From contig PKEU01000060.1 of the NCBI GenBank assembly GCA_002919195.1, positions 1 to 57,270 of the forward strand: DNA of 57,270 nucleotides, in the 5' to 3' direction. This document shows positions 41,193 to 52,367 of this stretch, piece after piece. Within the stretch, counting starts at the first letter, position 1. Each line of letters starts with the position of its first letter. This stretch comes from a bacterium (GTDB taxonomy: Bacteria; Bacillota; Limnochordia; DTU080; RSA5). Below the pieces are notes generated by a model. It saw only the letters and a list, made by a program, of their open reading frames with translations. It was not told the DNA's origin and ran no database searches. Both the position numbers and the translations under genes were made by a program.

Positions 41193-41212
41193 CCGCGGTC
41201 CTCCCGGTGATG

Positions 41213-41239
41213 AAAAAAGCGGCGGGATCGGCCCGCCGC
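41213..41239 (-). terminator. Terminator between rplQ and the ECF module
   Basis: On the minus strand an 8-bp GC stem GCGGCGGG/CCCGCCGC (41219-41226 with 41232-41239) and a 5-base loop are followed by six T residues (41213-41218). It ends most transcripts from the alpha operon, after rplQ. Confidence 0.9.
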
Positions 41240-41290
41240 GCACGCTATCCGGTATTGAGAACTTCCCTGGTACCGCCAGCACCCCGTCGA

Positions 41291-41629
41291 CTAGACCAGC
41301 TCCAAGAGCGACATCGGCGCGGCATCTCCCCGGCGCGGCCCAAGTTTGAGCAACCGGGTGTAACCACCGTTGCGGTCACGGTAGCGGGGAGCCACTTCTT
41401 CAAAGAGCTTGCGCACCGCTTCGGGATTATTGAGAAAGGCCGCCGCTTGGCGCCGAGCGTGAAGATCGCCCCGCTTACCCAGGGTGATCATCTTATCCAC
41501 CAACGGTTTTGCCGCTCTAGCCTTGCCTTCGGTCGTCTCAATTCTGCCGTGCAGCAGGACGGAGGCGACGAGTGATCGCAGCAGCGCCTTCCGATGCCCT
41601 TGCGTGCGTCCCAGCTTTTGCAGGGCCAT
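41291..41629 (-). CDS. rplQ: 50S ribosomal protein L17
   Basis: A 112-residue protein: [32 protein letters not shown] is the family N-terminal helix; the C-terminus ends in LLELV. It follows rpoA in the normal order and precedes a terminator. Confidence 0.96.
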   Translation of the reverse strand: MALQKLGRTQGHRKALLRSLVASVLLHGRIETTEGKARAAKPLVDKMITLGKRGDLHARRQAAAFLNNPEAVRKLFEEVAPRYRDRNGGYTRLLKLGPRRGDAAPMSLLELV

Positions 41630-41663
41630 GGTGACGACCTCCTTTACCCTAAAGTAACCCAGC

Positions 41664-42605
41664 TTATTCGTCGGACGATCTCAAACTCAAGTTGAGAGCC
41701 GCCAGCTTCTCCTTCACTTCCTGCAGGGACTTCTTGCCGAGGTTGCGCACTTTCATCATGTCCTCTTCGGTCCGGCGGATCAGCTCTTCGACGGTGTTGA
41801 TACCGGCCCGCTTGAGGCAGTTGTACGACCGGACCGAAAGGTCCAGCTCTTCGATGGTCATCTCCAGCAGGCGGTTTCTCTCCTCGTCTTCCTTCTCGAC
41901 CATGATCTCCATGCCCTCGGCGGCCTCGTCCAAGCTGATGAAGAACTTGAGATACTCCGTCAAGATCTTGGCCGAGAGGCTCACGGCCTCGTTGGGAGCA
42001 ATGCTGCCGTCGGTCCACACTTCTAGGATGAGGCGGTCAAAGTCGGTCTGCTGGCCCACACGGGTGTCCTCGACCCTGTAGTTGACGCGGCGGACCGGCG
42101 TGAAGATCGAGTCAACGGCAATTACGCCGATGGGCTGATCGGGCTTTTTGTTGCGATCGGCCGAGACGTATCCTCGCCCCTTGGCCACCGTCACTTCCAT
42201 CTCCAGGCGCCCGTCTTTCGCCAACGTCGCGATGTGCAGGTCCGGGTTGAGGATCTCGACCGTGCTCGGCACCTCAAAATCGCCCGCGGTCACCTCTCCC
42301 TCGCCCTCGGCTACCAAGCGGATGGTCGCCGGCTCGTCTTGATGGAGCTTGACGATAAGCTCCTTAAGGTTGAGGATGATATCCGTCGTATCTTCCACGA
42401 CGCCCTTGATCGTCGAAAACTCGTGCAGGACACCGTCGATACGCACCGACGTCACCGCGGCGCCCGGAAGGGACGAGAGGAGGATCCGTCTCAGCGAGTT
42501 GCCGAGGGTGATACCGTACCCGCGCTCGAGCGGCTCGACGACGAAACGCCCGTAGGTGTCGGTCATCTCTTCCGTCTCGATCTTGGGCTTCTCAATCTCA
42601 ATCAT
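41664..42605 (-). CDS. rpoA: RNA polymerase alpha subunit
   Basis: A 313-residue protein. The N-terminal assembly domain shows [26 protein letters not shown] and [15 protein letters not shown]; the C-terminal DNA-binding domain shows [16 protein letters not shown] and [16 protein letters not shown]. Full length. Confidence 0.98.
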   Translation of the reverse strand: MIEIEKPKIETEEMTDTYGRFVVEPLERGYGITLGNSLRRILLSSLPGAAVTSVRIDGVLHEFSTIKGVVEDTTDIILNLKELIVKLHQDEPATIRLVAEGEGEVTAGDFEVPSTVEILNPDLHIATLAKDGRLEMEVTVAKGRGYVSADRNKKPDQPIGVIAVDSIFTPVRRVNYRVEDTRVGQQTDFDRLILEVWTDGSIAPNEAVSLSAKILTEYLKFFISLDEAAEGMEIMVEKEDEERNRLLEMTIEELDLSVRSYNCLKRAGINTVEELIRRTEEDMMKVRNLGKKSLQEVKEKLAALNLSLRSSDE

Positions 42606-42686
42606 GTCCGAAACCCTCCTTGTCGTGACGAGGATGAAAGGCGAGGTGGTACGCCCCTCACATCAAGCCCCATCTCGTCTCATGGG

Positions 42687-43316
42687 TTAGCGGGAGTAGT
42701 GCTCGACGATGAGGTGCTCCTGGACCTGGACGTCGATCTGATCCCGCGTGGGCAGGCTCTTCACCGTGCCCCGCATGGCTTCGGCATCCAGCTCGAGCCA
42801 TGCAGGAAGCCCGCGGCTCGTCGCCGCCTCCACGCTCTCCTTGATCATCGGGATCTGACGGCTCTTTTCCCTTACCGCAATGACGTCACCGGGCTGCACC
42901 TGTGCCGACGGGATGTCGACCTTTCTGCCGTTGACGGTGAAATGGCCGTGCATCACCAGTTGCCGCGCTGCCGCACGCGAAGGCGCGAAGCCTAAGCGAT
43001 AAACGATGTTGTCAAGGCGCGACTCGAGAAGGATGAGCAGGTTTTCACCGGTAACGCCCTTTCGCCGGGCCGCCTCTCGATAATACCGCTCAAACTGCCG
43101 CTCCAGCACACCGTAGATCCGGCGCAGCTTTTGCTTTTCCCGCAGGTGTATGCCGTACTCCGTAGGCCGCTGCCGCCGCCCCTGTCCATGCTGGCCGGGC
43201 GGGTAGCCCCTGCGCTCAAAGGGGCACTTTTCCGTGTAGCACTTCTCACCTTTAAGAAAGAGCTTTTCTCCTTCACGCCGGCACAACCGGCAGACGGGTC
43301 CAAGATACCGTGCCAT
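42687..43316 (-). CDS. rpsD: 30S ribosomal protein S4
   Basis: A 209-residue protein. The N-terminus has four Cys (CRLC ... CYTEKCPF), the zinc-binding form. The S4 RNA-binding domain is seen as [28 protein letters not shown]. Confidence 0.97.
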   Translation of the reverse strand: MARYLGPVCRLCRREGEKLFLKGEKCYTEKCPFERRGYPPGQHGQGRRQRPTEYGIHLREKQKLRRIYGVLERQFERYYREAARRKGVTGENLLILLESRLDNIVYRLGFAPSRAAARQLVMHGHFTVNGRKVDIPSAQVQPGDVIAVREKSRQIPMIKESVEAATSRGLPAWLELDAEAMRGTVKSLPTRDQIDVQVQEHLIVEHYSR

Positions 43317-43346
43317 CGACTAGAAATTCACCTCCGCTGACTCCAA

Positions 43347-43742
43347 TCAAACCCGCCGCCGCTTGGGAGGACGGCAGCCGTTGTGGGGGATCGGCGTCAC
43401 GTCTTTGATCAGGCTCACGTCAAGCCCGGCCGCTTGAAGCGAACGGATCGCCGCCTCTCGACCCGCGCCGGGGCCTTTCACGTACACTTCGACCTCGCGG
43501 ACACCGTGATCCATCGCGGCCCTCGCCGCAGCCTCGGCTGCCAGGCCAGCAGCATACGGCGTACCCTTGCGGGAACCCTTAAACCCCTGGTTGCCCGAGG
43601 ACGACCAGGCTAACACATTACCCTGTTTATCGGTGATCGTCACGATGGTGTTGTTAAACGTCGAGCGAATATGCGCGATAGCGACGGGGACGTTCTTCCG
43701 TTCCCGCCTGCGAAGTCGCGAACCCTTTCTTGGCCTAGCCAA
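43347..43742 (-). CDS. rpsK: 30S ribosomal protein S11
   Basis: A 131-residue protein with [16 protein letters not shown] and [13 protein letters not shown] at the end. TTG 43742 has GGGAGG eight bases upstream and gives the family length; the frame to 43802 is not needed. A gap of about 113 bases separates it from rpsM with no clear promoter or gene. Confidence 0.95.
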   Translation of the reverse strand: MARPRKGSRLRRRERKNVPVAIAHIRSTFNNTIVTITDKQGNVLAWSSSGNQGFKGSRKGTPYAAGLAAEAAARAAMDHGVREVEVYVKGPGAGREAAIRSLQAAGLDVSLIKDVTPIPHNGCRPPKRRRV

Positions 43743-43855
43743 ACTTTCACCCTCCCAAAATGGCGGAGGACGCGCCCTGGTGAAGACGGCCTCCTCTACC
43801 AAGTATCTGCAAAACAGGTATAACTTTACTCAACAACTTTAGGGCCCGTAGACCC

Positions 43856-44221
43856 TCAGCGCTTGCGGCCGATGGGGCGCCTTGGCCCTTTGCGGGTCCG
43901 GGCGTTGGTGCGGGTACGCTGCCCCCTCACCGGCAGGCCCCGGCGGTGGCGCAAGCCACGGTACGTGCCGATATCCATCAAGCGCTTGATGTTCATCTGC
44001 ACGATGCGCCTGAGATCGCCCTCGACCGTGTACTCCCGCTCGATCACTTCCCGCAGCCGGTTGGCCTCTTCTTCCGTCAGATCACGCACCCGCGTATTGG
44101 GGTCGATCTGCGTCTTGGCCAAGATCTTACTGGAAGTCGAACGGCCGATGCCGTAGATATACGTGAGTGCCACTTCAATCCGCTTATCGCGGGGAAGATC
44201 GACGCCAGCGATTCGAGCCAA
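43856..44221 (-). CDS. rpsM: 30S ribosomal protein S13
   Basis: A 121-residue protein: [23 protein letters not shown] at the start, [28 protein letters not shown] later. The start codon is TTG 44221 with GGGAGGT seven bases upstream. Confidence 0.97.
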   Translation of the reverse strand: MARIAGVDLPRDKRIEVALTYIYGIGRSTSSKILAKTQIDPNTRVRDLTEEEANRLREVIEREYTVEGDLRRIVQMNIKRLMDIGTYRGLRHRRGLPVRGQRTRTNARTRKGPRRPIGRKR

Positions 44222-44249
44222 TCACTGCACCTCCCGTCTCTGAAAGGAT

Positions 44250-44363
44250 CTACCCTTGGACCTGCTTATGTCGCGGGTTTTCGCAGATGACCATCACTTT
44301 CCCGTGACGGCGAATCACCTTGCACTTTTCACAAATGCGCTTTACCGATGGACGCACTTTCAT
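44250..44363 (-). CDS. rpmJ: 50S ribosomal protein L36
   Basis: A 37-residue protein: [18 protein letters not shown] and ending [12 protein letters not shown]. The three Cys and one His of the zinc-binding type are present. It is too short for standard gene finders but sits exactly between infA and rpsM. Confidence 0.97.
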   Translation of the reverse strand: MKVRPSVKRICEKCKVIRRHGKVMVICENPRHKQVQG

Positions 44364-44419
44364 CTCATCCACTCCTCTTTAGACCGCCTGGCTTCTCCTA
44401 CCCACTGCGTCGCAAGGAC

Positions 44420-44638
44420 TCACTTCTTGCGGTAGGTGATCCGCCCACGGCCAAGATCGTAGGGTGACAGCTCAACCGTCACTTTGTCACCGGGCAAGAT
44501 CCGGATGAAGTTCATCCGCATCTTCCCCGAAATATGAGCCAGCACTTTGTGCCCGTTTTCGAGCTCCACCCGAAACATCGCATTAGGCAAGGGTTCGATG
44601 ACCGTCCCTTCCATCTCGATGACATCCTGTTTTGCCAT
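44420..44638 (-). CDS. infA: Translation initiation factor IF-1
   Basis: A 72-residue S1-type OB-fold protein: [24 protein letters not shown] and GRITYRKK at the end. Standard place between the KOW gene and rpmJ. Confidence 0.97.
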   Translation of the reverse strand: MAKQDVIEMEGTVIEPLPNAMFRVELENGHKVLAHISGKMRMNFIRILPGDKVTVELSPYDLGRGRITYRKK

Positions 44639-44642
44639 GGGG

Positions 44643-44927
44643 TCAACCGACCTCCTCTTTCTCGCCCACGATCTCGGTCAACGCCGCCCTAATCTGAGCA
44701 TCCGTCACTTTCTTTCCCAAAGCAAGCTGGGCAGCGGTCTCCTCGTGGACTACATCGTGAACCCACAAGTGGCGAATGTTTTTTCGCTTGGGCTTGGCTA
44801 CCGTCCGCCGCACTCCGTCCGCGACGTAAACGAACGGCGCCTCCGCAAGAGCGACCACCAGATAGTGAGCGCCAACGTCCCGACCTGCCGACGATGTCAC
44901 CCACTGCCCGGGTTTCACCGAGACCAA
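44643..44927 (-). CDS. KOW-domain RNA-binding protein (L14e-like)
   Basis: A 94-residue protein of the kind often found between map and infA in Clostridia-related genomes. The N-terminal KOW-like region ([22 protein letters not shown]) resembles eukaryotic L14e/L6e/L27e. The start TTG 44927 follows GGGAGGT by ten bases. RNA binding and ribosome association are inferred from context. Confidence 0.8.
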   Translation of the reverse strand: MVSVKPGQWVTSSAGRDVGAHYLVVALAEAPFVYVADGVRRTVAKPKRKNIRHLWVHDVVHEETAAQLALGKKVTDAQIRAALTEIVGEKEEVG

Positions 44928-44954
44928 GTGGTCATCGACCTCCCACTGGCTTCG

Positions 44955-45701
44955 TTACAGCGCGGTCAACACTTGTGGCCCATCCTCCGTGATCGCCACC
45001 GTATGCTCAAAATGCACTGAGAGGCTGCGATCGGCGGTCACCACGGTCCAGCGATCCTCCAGAATCTGCACCTCGTGGGTGCCCGCGTTGACCATCGGCT
45101 CAATCGCCAAGGTCATGCCGGGCTTGAGCCGAGGACCGCGGTTAGGCGGTCCGAAGTTGGGCACCTGCGGCGCCTCGTGCATCGAGCGCCCGATGCCGTG
45201 GCCCACAAAATCCCGTACGACAGAGTAACCGCGCGCTTCGACGTAGGTCTGGACTGCGTGAGAGATGTCGGACAGGCGTGCTCCCGGCCGCGCCCTTTCG
45301 ATGCCAGCGTAGAGCGCACCCTCCCCCGCTTCCAGCAGCCTTTTCACTTCCTCGTCGATTTCACCCACCGGATAGGTCCATGCGCTGTCACCGTGGTAGC
45401 CGTCGACGATGGCCCCGATATCGACGCTGACGATATCGCCTTCGCATAGCACCCTCTCACCGGGGATGCCGTGCACCACTTCTTCATTGACCGAAACGCA
45501 AATATTCGCCGGATATCCTTGATATCCTTTGAAGGACGGGATCGCACCCTCGCGCTCCAGCACTTCCAGCACGATCGCGTCGAGATCTTTGGTGCGTAGA
45601 CCCGGGCGAATCTCCTGGGCGAGCCTCTGGTGGGCTAAGGCCACGACCCGCCCGGCACGGCGCATGGCTTCGATCTCGCTGGGTGATTTGAGTATGATCA
45701 T
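44955..45701 (-). CDS. map: Methionine aminopeptidase, type I
   Basis: A 248-residue M24 metalloprotease that removes initiator Met. All metal ligands are present ([30 protein letters not shown], and the final Glu in [11 protein letters not shown]), in contrast to the M24 homologue at 11386-12495. Its ATG overlaps the adk stop as ATGA. Confidence 0.96.
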   Translation of the reverse strand: MIILKSPSEIEAMRRAGRVVALAHQRLAQEIRPGLRTKDLDAIVLEVLEREGAIPSFKGYQGYPANICVSVNEEVVHGIPGERVLCEGDIVSVDIGAIVDGYHGDSAWTYPVGEIDEEVKRLLEAGEGALYAGIERARPGARLSDISHAVQTYVEARGYSVVRDFVGHGIGRSMHEAPQVPNFGPPNRGPRLKPGMTLAIEPMVNAGTHEVQILEDRWTVVTADRSLSVHFEHTVAITEDGPQVLTAL

Positions 45702-46378
45702 CGAGCTTCCTCACCAGAACTTCGGCCAAATCGCCAAGCTTTCAGCTGTGAAAGGATCGCTGCAAACACTTCTTCGATCGGTCGCTCGCCATCGACGGTG
45801 AGCAGCATGCCTCGCTCCGCGTAGTAATGGACCACCGGATGCGTCTGCTCCATATAGATGGCCAAACGGTTGCGCGCCGTCTCCACCGTATCATCCGGGC
45901 GCCGGATCAAAAGGCCGCCGCACTCTAAGCACCGGTCTGTTTGGGAGACCGTGTGAATCGCCCGGTTGTACGTGGCGCCACACTGGGAGCAGATCATCCG
46001 CTCGGAAATGCGGCGCACCGCCTCTTCCTCGGTGATCTCGATGTTGACTGCCGCATCCAGTTCCATCCCCAGCGTCGGCAGCGTCCGGTCGAGCGCCACG
46101 GCCTGGGGCACTGTCCGGGGGAAACCGTCCAAGATGAACCCCTGTTCGCAATCGGGCTGGCTTAGCCGCTCCTTGACGATCTCGACCGATACATCGTCCG
46201 GCACCAACTCTCCCCGCTCAATATAAGCCCGGGCCGTCTCCCCTAGCGGTCCGCCCGCCTTGATCGCCTCGCGGAACATCGCGCCGGTCGAGATATGCGG
46301 TACATCCAGCTCCTCAGACAGGAGCTCACCCTGGGTACCCTTACCCGCACCCGGCAGCCCCAGCAAGACTAAGCGCAC
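45698..46378 (-). CDS. adk: Adenylate kinase (zinc-type)
   Basis: A 226-residue nucleotide kinase. P-loop [18 protein letters not shown], and a zinc-binding LID with CSQC and CLEC. Start GTG 46378. It is longer than average at the C-terminus ([14 protein letters not shown]). Confidence 0.96.
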   Translation of the reverse strand: MRLVLLGLPGAGKGTQGELLSEELDVPHISTGAMFREAIKAGGPLGETARAYIERGELVPDDVSVEIVKERLSQPDCEQGFILDGFPRTVPQAVALDRTLPTLGMELDAAVNIEITEEEAVRRISERMICSQCGATYNRAIHTVSQTDRCLECGGLLIRRPDDTVETARNRLAIYMEQTHPVVHYYAERGMLLTVDGERPIEEVFAAILSQLKAWRFGRSSGEEAR

Positions 46379-46399
46379 GTGCCGAGCACCCCCTCGCCA

Positions 46400-47671
46400 T
46401 TACTTCAAGAAGCCTTCGTAGTGCCGCATCAACAAGTGAGCTTCGATTTGCTTCATCGTATCCAACGCAACGCCGACGACGATCAAGATGCTCGTTCCGC
46501 CAAAGAACAAGAACGTCATCGGTATGCGCGTGACTCCCGACATCAAGTACGGAAGGATCGCGATAATGGCGAGGAAGATCGCTCCGGCCAACGTGAGCCG
46601 GGTCAAGACCCGATCGAGGTACTCGGACGTCGACCTGCCGGGCCTGAGACCAGGAATAAAGCCGCCGTGCTTGCGCATGTTGTTTGCCACTTCGACCGGA
46701 TTAAAGGTTACCGCCGTATAAAAATACGTAAAGAAAATCACCAAGATCGCATACGCGACCACGTACCCCACCGAGCCGATGCCAAACCACCGGGTGATGG
46801 CCGGCGCGATGGACGGGATAAACTGGGCCAGCGTCAGCGGAAACGTGAGCACCGACGACGCGAAGATCACCGGGATGACGCCGGCATTGTTGACTCGCAA
46901 CGGGATGTGCGTCGACTGGCCGCCGTACATGCGCCGGCCCACAACCCTTTTCGCGTACTGGACGGGAATTCGCCGCTGGCCTTCTTGCACCATGACCACT
47001 GCCGCGACGATCACCACAAACAAGACGGCCAGCACCAAGAGGCTGAAGATGCTGATGCCGCCCTCGCCGACCGTCTGGACGGTTTGAACGATCCCGACGG
47101 GAAATTCGGCGACGATACCTGCAAAGATGATCAGCGAGATACCGTTGCCGATCCCGTGCTCGGTGATCTTTTCGCCCAGCCACATCAAGAAGCTGGTGCC
47201 GGCAGTCAAGGTGATCACGATCAGCAAGAGGTTGAAAAAGGTCGGATCGGTGACCACGTTGCTGTTGCGCGCTAAAACGGTGATCCCGTACGCCTGGATC
47301 AGGCCCAAGACGACCGTGCCGTAACGCGTATACTGCTGGATCTTTTTGCGGCCCTCGACCCCTTCTTTCGCCAGCTCCTCAAGCCGCGGGATCACCACGG
47401 TGAGAAGCTGCAAAATGATGGAGGCCGTAATGTACGGGTTGACACCCATCGCGAAGATGGTAAAGCGCCCCAAGGCGCCTCCCGTAAAAAGGTTTAAAAA
47501 CCCAAAGATGTTGCCTCCACCGATGTCAAGGCTCTCCGCTAGGGCGATCGCGTCGACGCCAGGGACCGGAACGAACGAGCCGATGCGGAAAACGACGAGA
47601 AGCGCCGCGGTGTAAAGCAGCTTGCGACGGAGGTCGCTGATGCGCAGCGCGTTGCGGAGCGCGTCCAGCAA
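46400..47671 (-). CDS. secY: Preprotein translocase subunit SecY
   Basis: A 423-residue, 10-TM protein: main channel of the Sec translocon. Motifs AMGVNPYITASIILQLL and GGFIPGLRPGRST. The TTG start follows directly after the rplO stop. Confidence 0.97.
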   Translation of the reverse strand: MLDALRNALRISDLRRKLLYTAALLVVFRIGSFVPVPGVDAIALAESLDIGGGNIFGFLNLFTGGALGRFTIFAMGVNPYITASIILQLLTVVIPRLEELAKEGVEGRKKIQQYTRYGTVVLGLIQAYGITVLARNSNVVTDPTFFNLLLIVITLTAGTSFLMWLGEKITEHGIGNGISLIIFAGIVAEFPVGIVQTVQTVGEGGISIFSLLVLAVLFVVIVAAVVMVQEGQRRIPVQYAKRVVGRRMYGGQSTHIPLRVNNAGVIPVIFASSVLTFPLTLAQFIPSIAPAITRWFGIGSVGYVVAYAILVIFFTYFYTAVTFNPVEVANNMRKHGGFIPGLRPGRSTSEYLDRVLTRLTLAGAIFLAIIAILPYLMSGVTRIPMTFLFFGGTSILIVVGVALDTMKQIEAHLLMRHYEGFLK

Positions 47672-48115
47672 CTAGATCACCTCTGCCTTTCCACCGGCCG
47701 CTTCGATCTTTTCGATCGCCGACTTCGAGAAACGGTGGGCCCTCACCGTGAGAGCCACCCCAAGCTCGCCGTCGCCGAGGATCTTGACCCCGTCTTTAAG
47801 GTCTTTCACGATCCCCGCCTCCACCAAGCGCTCCGGTGTGACCGTCTCCCCTTTCTCAAATTGTGCCAGGCGACCGACGTTTACCACAGCGTACCGGACC
47901 GCAAAGGCTTTGTTATTAAACCCTCTCCTGGGCAGCCGCATGTAGATCGGCGTCTGCCCGCCTTCAAATCCGGGGCCTTTGCCTCCGCCGGCACGGGCTC
48001 CCTGTCCTTTGTGGCCTCTACCCGAGGTCTTTCCCAGTCCTGAACCGATGCCCCTGCCGACACGCCGCCGGGCCTTGCGGCTACCCGGTGCCGGCTTTAA
48101 CTCGTGCAGTTTCAT
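47672..48115 (-). CDS. rplO: 50S ribosomal protein L15
   Basis: A 147-residue protein: [20 protein letters not shown], a Gly-rich N-terminal tail and [17 protein letters not shown]. Confidence 0.97.
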   Translation of the reverse strand: MKLHELKPAPGSRKARRRVGRGIGSGLGKTSGRGHKGQGARAGGGKGPGFEGGQTPIYMRLPRRGFNNKAFAVRYAVVNVGRLAQFEKGETVTPERLVEAGIVKDLKDGVKILGDGELGVALTVRAHRFSKSAIEKIEAAGGKAEVI

Positions 48116-48148
48116 GACGCCTCAATACCCCCACACACCTCGAGTCTC

Positions 48149-48328
48149 TCATACCTCTTCGACTTCTACCAGATGCTTCACCTTGTGAATCATGCCACGA
48201 ATGCTGGGGTTGTCTTCTTTGATGACCGACTGGTGGAGACGGCGCAATCCCAACGCCCTCAGCGTCTCCTTTTGGTCCTTAGCAAATCCGATGGAGCTCC
48301 TCTTCAAGGTTACCTTGATCTGTCCCAT
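48149..48328 (-). CDS. rpmD: 50S ribosomal protein L30
   Basis: A 59-residue protein read from ATG 48328: [20 protein letters not shown] and then a [16 protein letters not shown] core. It is the small gene between rpsE and rplO. Confidence 0.96.
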   Translation of the reverse strand: MGQIKVTLKRSSIGFAKDQKETLRALGLRRLHQSVIKEDNPSIRGMIHKVKHLVEVEEV

Positions 48329-48341
48329 CGCACGAAGCCTC

Positions 48342-48857
48342 CTAGCCCAAGAGTTCCTCGGGCTTTTTGCCCCGCAGACGCGCCACCTCTTCCACCGTCC
48401 GCAGCTGCTTGAGCCCTTCGATCGTCGCCCTCACCACGTTGATGGGATTGGACGAACCAAAGGACTTGGTCAGCACGTCGCGGATCCCAGCCGCCTCCAA
48501 CACCGCCCGCACCGGGCCGCCGGCGATGACGCCCGTACCTTCGCTGGCGGGCTTCAAAAGGACCTCCGCTCCCGAAAAACGGGCCTTTACCTCGTGGGGG
48601 ATCGTCGTGCCGACCAGCGGGACCGCAATCAAGTTTTTCTTGGCGTCTTCGACGCCTTTGCGGATCGCGTCGGCCACCTCTCTGGCTTTCCCCTTGCCGG
48701 CGCCCACGTGGCCCTTGCCGTCGCCTACCACGACCACCGCGGTAAACGAGCGAATCCGCCCACCTTGCACGGTCTTGGAGACCGGGTTGATATCGACGAC
48801 CTTCTCCTCGAGCTCACCGAGGGAGTCGGGATCGATGCGCTTTCGAGTCACTAACAT
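48342..48857 (-). CDS. rpsE: 30S ribosomal protein S5
   Basis: A 171-residue protein with [20 protein letters not shown] and [20 protein letters not shown]. Confidence 0.97.
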   Translation of the reverse strand: MLVTRKRIDPDSLGELEEKVVDINPVSKTVQGGRIRSFTAVVVVGDGKGHVGAGKGKAREVADAIRKGVEDAKKNLIAVPLVGTTIPHEVKARFSGAEVLLKPASEGTGVIAGGPVRAVLEAAGIRDVLTKSFGSSNPINVVRATIEGLKQLRTVEEVARLRGKKPEELLG

Positions 48858-48877
48858 GAAGTGTCTGCCACTCCCTT

Positions 48878-49243
48878 CTAAAAGTCGAGGCCGCCCTCGC
48901 GCGCCCCCTCGGCCAAAGCCGCCACGCGACCGTGGTAGAGATTGCCCCCGCGGTCAAAGACCACTTTCTCGATCCCGGCGCTCTTGGCTCGCTGGGCTAA
49001 AACGCGCCCGACCTCGCGGGCTGCCTCCACATTTCCCGTCTGCGCCAGCTTTCCGCGCAGCTCAGGATCGAGGGTGGACGCAGAGACCAACGTGTGACCG
49101 CGTGTATCGTCGATGATCTGCGCGTACATATGTTTCAAGCTGCGATAAACGCTGAGCCTTGGGCGCTCCGGTGTGCCAAACACCTTCTTGCGCACCCTGA
49201 GGTGGCGTCTTTTTCGAGCTGCCTTTCGATCGACCCTTGGCAT
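48878..49243 (-). CDS. rplR: 50S ribosomal protein L18
   Basis: A 121-residue protein; ATG 49243 ([14 protein letters not shown]) follows AGGGG by eight bases; GTG 49252 is an alternative. [18 protein letters not shown] and [12 protein letters not shown] are family motifs. Confidence 0.96.
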   Translation of the reverse strand: MPRVDRKAARKRRHLRVRKKVFGTPERPRLSVYRSLKHMYAQIIDDTRGHTLVSASTLDPELRGKLAQTGNVEAAREVGRVLAQRAKSAGIEKVVFDRGGNLYHGRVAALAEGAREGGLDF

Positions 49244-49255
49244 CGTCATCACCCC

Positions 49256-49801
49256 TTACTTCGACACCTTGCCGGCCTTGCCCGCCTTGCGGATGATCCG
49301 CTCACCCGCGTACATGATCCCCTTGCCGAGATAAGGTTCGGGCTTGCGCACCGCCCGCACGTTGGCCGCCACTTCGCCCACCAGTTCCTTGTCGATGCCC
49401 CGCACGATGATCTGCGTGGGCTGGGGCACCTCAAATTCAATTCCTGCGGGCGCCTCCACCTCGACGGGATGGGAGTAACCGACGTTTAAGACGAGCTTGT
49501 TGCCCTGTTTCGACGCCCGGTAGCCCACGCCCCGGATCTCCAGCGTCCGTTCGTAACCCTTGGTCACGCCTTCGACCATGTTGGCGATTAGGGTGCGGGT
49601 CAGGCCGTGCAGGGACTTGTGAAACTTCTCGTCGCTGGGCCGGGTGACGACGATCTGCCCGTCTTCCACCTTGACCTCAATCGCTTCGTGAATCTTGCGG
49701 GTGAGTTCGCCCTTGGGTCCCTTCACCTTGATGGTGTGGTCTTTGATCGTCACTTCGACACCATCAGGAATCTCTACGGGCATCTTGCCGATGCGGGACA
49801 C
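49256..49801 (-). CDS. rplF: 50S ribosomal protein L6
   Basis: A 181-residue protein with [16 protein letters not shown] and the C-terminal signature [17 protein letters not shown]. Confidence 0.97.
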   Translation of the reverse strand: MSRIGKMPVEIPDGVEVTIKDHTIKVKGPKGELTRKIHEAIEVKVEDGQIVVTRPSDEKFHKSLHGLTRTLIANMVEGVTKGYERTLEIRGVGYRASKQGNKLVLNVGYSHPVEVEAPAGIEFEVPQPTQIIVRGIDKELVGEVAANVRAVRKPEPYLGKGIMYAGERIIRKAGKAGKVSK

Positions 49802-49832
49802 AGGCGCACCTCCTCGTCCACCAAAAATGTCA

Positions 49833-50234
49833 CTACCAAACGTAGCAAATCACTTCGCCGCCGACGCCGGCTTTGCGAGCTTCCTTGTCGCTCATCACGC
49901 CCTTCGACGTCGACAAGATGGCAATGCCAAGGCCACCCAGCACACGGGGCACCTCGTCCCGCTTCGCGTAGACCCTCAAGCCCGGGCGGCTGATCCGCCG
50001 GATCCCCGTGATGACCCGCTGCTTGTTGGGGGCGTACTTCAGGAAAATCCGAAGCGTCGGCTGCGGCTTGTTTTCATCCACGAGCTTGTAATCGCGGATA
50101 AACCCTTCCTCCTTGAGGATGCGGGCCAACTCGACCTTCAACCGCGAGGCCGGGACGTCCACCGTCTCATGGAACACCGACGACGCATTGCGAATCCGCG
50201 TCAGCATATCGGCGATGGGATCCGTCATGCCCAA
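49833..50234 (-). CDS. rpsH: 30S ribosomal protein S8
   Basis: A 133-residue protein: [15 protein letters not shown] and the C-terminal [16 protein letters not shown] 50234 (MGMTDP) is preferred because the AGGGG site is ten bases upstream and the form matches Bacillus; ATG 50228 is the alternative. Confidence 0.96.
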   Translation of the reverse strand: MGMTDPIADMLTRIRNASSVFHETVDVPASRLKVELARILKEEGFIRDYKLVDENKPQPTLRIFLKYAPNKQRVITGIRRISRPGLRVYAKRDEVPRVLGGLGIAILSTSKGVMSDKEARKAGVGGEVICYVW

Positions 50235-50262
50235 CTCGTTTCAACCCCTTCCTCAGGTCCGA

Positions 50263-50448
50263 CTACCAGCTGGCTTTGGTAACCCCGGGAATCTCGCCCC
50301 GGCTGGCCAGCTGCCGAAAGCAAACACGGCACATCTGAAACCGCCGCATATACGCGCGGGGCCTGCCGCAGAGCCGGCACCGGTTGACGCGACGCGTGCT
50401 GTACTTTGGCGGTCTTTTGGCCTTGGCGATCATCGACTTCTTGGCCAC
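50263..50448 (-). CDS. rpsN: 30S ribosomal protein S14, zinc type (Z)
   Basis: A 61-residue zinc form with [20 protein letters not shown]. Short type typical of Gram-positive bacteria and thermophiles. Confidence 0.97.
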   Translation of the reverse strand: MAKKSMIAKAKRPPKYSTRRVNRCRLCGRPRAYMRRFQMCRVCFRQLASRGEIPGVTKASW

Positions 50449-50507
50449 TGTATCACTCCTCTAGTATTCAAACCCACCTCGGATGCATCCGAGCCCAGCG
50501 CCGGACG

Positions 50508-51050
50508 TTACGCCGCGCGGAACGGCATGCCAAGCAGGCTCAGCAGCGCAAACGCCTCTTCGTCCGTCTCGGCGGTGGTGACGATGCAGATATCCATCCC
50601 ACGGATCTTGTCGATCGAATCGTAATCGATCTCCGGAAAGATCAGCTGCTCCCGGATACCCAAATTGTAGTTGCCGCGCCCATCGAAGGACTTAGGGGAT
50701 ACGCCGCGAAAGTCGCGGATGCGCGGCAAACTCACATTCATCAACTTGTCCAGGAAGTCGTACATCCGCTGCCCCCGCAAGGTGACCTTGCAACCGATGG
50801 GCATGCCCTGGCGGATCTTAAAGTTGGCGACCGACTTCTTAGCCCGGGTGATCGCCGGCTTTTGCCCCGAGAGCATCGCGAGGTTTTGCATCGCGGCGTC
50901 CAAGGCCTTGGAGTCCGCAGCTGCGTCGCCGACTCCCATGTTGATCACGATCTTTTCAACCTTTGGCACCTGCATGGGATTGCGGTAGCCAAAACGCTTC
51001 ATCAGCTCTGGAACGACCTCTTTCAGGTAACGCTCCTTGAGGCGCGACAT
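50508..51050 (-). CDS. rplE: 50S ribosomal protein L5
   Basis: A 180-residue protein; ATG 51050 ([13 protein letters not shown]) with GGAG nine bases upstream. [21 protein letters not shown] is typical. Confidence 0.97.
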   Translation of the reverse strand: MSRLKERYLKEVVPELMKRFGYRNPMQVPKVEKIVINMGVGDAAADSKALDAAMQNLAMLSGQKPAITRAKKSVANFKIRQGMPIGCKVTLRGQRMYDFLDKLMNVSLPRIRDFRGVSPKSFDGRGNYNLGIREQLIFPEIDYDSIDKIRGMDICIVTTAETDEEAFALLSLLGMPFRAA

Positions 51051-51097
51051 CGTCATCCACTCCTCCTTGCCCGACAGCGTGCAGGCCACAAGCCCAA

Positions 51098-51421
51098 TTA
51101 ATCGACAGGCTTACCGCACCGCTTGCATACCCGGACGACCTGCTTGCCTTCTTCCCGGCGCCTTGAGACCCTCGTCGGAGCCTTGCAGCTGGGGCAAATC
51201 AGCATCACCTTGGAGGCATGAATGGGCCCGGGACGCTCGATCACACCACCCTGTGGGTTGGTGCGCGTCGGTCGAGTGTGCTTCTTAATGATGTTGATCC
51301 CTTCGACCACGACCCGGCCCTTCTTGGGGAGCACTTCCAAGATCTTGCCGCTTTTCCCCTTGTCCTCCCCGCTCAGGACCTGGACGAGGTCCCCCTTTCT
51401 CACGTGCAGCTTGTTTTGCAT
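51098..51421 (-). CDS. rplX: 50S ribosomal protein L24
   Basis: A 107-residue KOW protein: [21 protein letters not shown]. The C-terminus has CPSC and CKRC pairs that could bind zinc, as in a subset of bacterial L24. Confidence 0.97.
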   Translation of the reverse strand: MQNKLHVRKGDLVQVLSGEDKGKSGKILEVLPKKGRVVVEGINIIKKHTRPTRTNPQGGVIERPGPIHASKVMLICPSCKAPTRVSRRREEGKQVVRVCKRCGKPVD

Positions 51422-51451
51422 CGTTTCGCCGCCTCCATCAGCTCCCAGTGC

Positions 51452-51820
51452 TTACAAGACCTCGGGAGCCAGGGAAATAATCCGCATAAAATCCTTCTCC
51501 CGCAATTCGCGGGCGACCGGTCCAAAGATACGCGTCCCCCGGGGGTTCTTTTGGTCGTTGATGATCACGGCCGCGTTTTCATCAAAACGGATGTAAGAAC
51601 CGTCGGGCCGGCGCGTCGGCTTGGTGGTCCGCACCACGACCGCCTTGACCACATCGCCCTTTTTCACGACACCACCCGGGGTCGCCTCTTTCACCGAAGC
51701 GACGATGATATCGCCCAAATGGGCGTAACGCCGGTTGGAGCCGCCGAGGACGCGGATGCAAAGCAGCTTTTTGGCCCCAGTGTTGTCGGCTACGTTGAGC
51801 GTGCTCTCTTGCTGAATCAT
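51452..51820 (-). CDS. rplN: 50S ribosomal protein L14
   Basis: A 122-residue protein: [18 protein letters not shown] and the C-terminal [20 protein letters not shown]. Confidence 0.98.
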   Translation of the reverse strand: MIQQESTLNVADNTGAKKLLCIRVLGGSNRRYAHLGDIIVASVKEATPGGVVKKGDVVKAVVVRTTKPTRRPDGSYIRFDENAAVIINDQKNPRGTRIFGPVARELREKDFMRIISLAPEVL

Positions 51821-51886
51821 CGCGCATTGCCCTCCTTCCCCAAGAAGCAGGTTTCGAACGCACGGGATGATAAAAGCGCGCGTCGC

Positions 51887-52150
51887 TTAGCGAGCCCTCT
51901 CCAAGATCTCGACGACTCGCCACCGCTTCTCCTTGGAGAGAGGGCGGGTCTCCATCACCCGCACGCGGTCGCCCACGCGGCACTCGTTGTTTTCGTCGTG
52001 CGCCTTGAGTCGGACCGTCTTGCGGATGGTCCGGCCATAAAGCGGGTGCCGCACGAGCCGTTCGACCGCGACGACACAGGTTTTATCCATCTTATCGGAG
52101 ACCACGAGACCTTCACGGATCTTCCGCTGACCTCGAGCCTTGCGCTCCAC
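51887..52150 (-). CDS. rpsQ: 30S ribosomal protein S17
   Basis: An 87-residue OB-fold protein. GTG 52150 ([14 protein letters not shown]) has GGAGG eight bases upstream and matches the family N-terminus. [21 protein letters not shown] follows. Confidence 0.96.
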   Translation of the reverse strand: MERKARGQRKIREGLVVSDKMDKTCVVAVERLVRHPLYGRTIRKTVRLKAHDENNECRVGDRVRVMETRPLSKEKRWRVVEILERAR

Positions 52151-52163
52151 GTCCATACCCTCC

Positions 52164-52367
52164 TTACGCGCGCTTGAGCTGCAACTCCCGCTCGCGCATG
52201 ATCGTCTTAACCCTGGCAATATCCTTTTTGACCGCCTTCATCCGCATCGGGTTGTCCAGCTGGCCCGTGGCCGCCTGAAACCGGAGGTTGAAAAGCTCCT
52301 CCTTCAAGTCGGCCAGCTTGCGCCCCAACTCGTCGTCGGTCAGTTCGCGAAGCTCTCTCGCCTTCAC
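52164..52367 (-). CDS. rpmC: 50S ribosomal protein L29
   Basis: A 67-residue helical protein: [18 protein letters not shown] and [17 protein letters not shown]. Its GTG overlaps the rplP stop (GTGA). Confidence 0.97.
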   Translation of the reverse strand: MKARELRELTDDELGRKLADLKEELFNLRFQAATGQLDNPMRMKAVKKDIARVKTIMRERELQLKRA

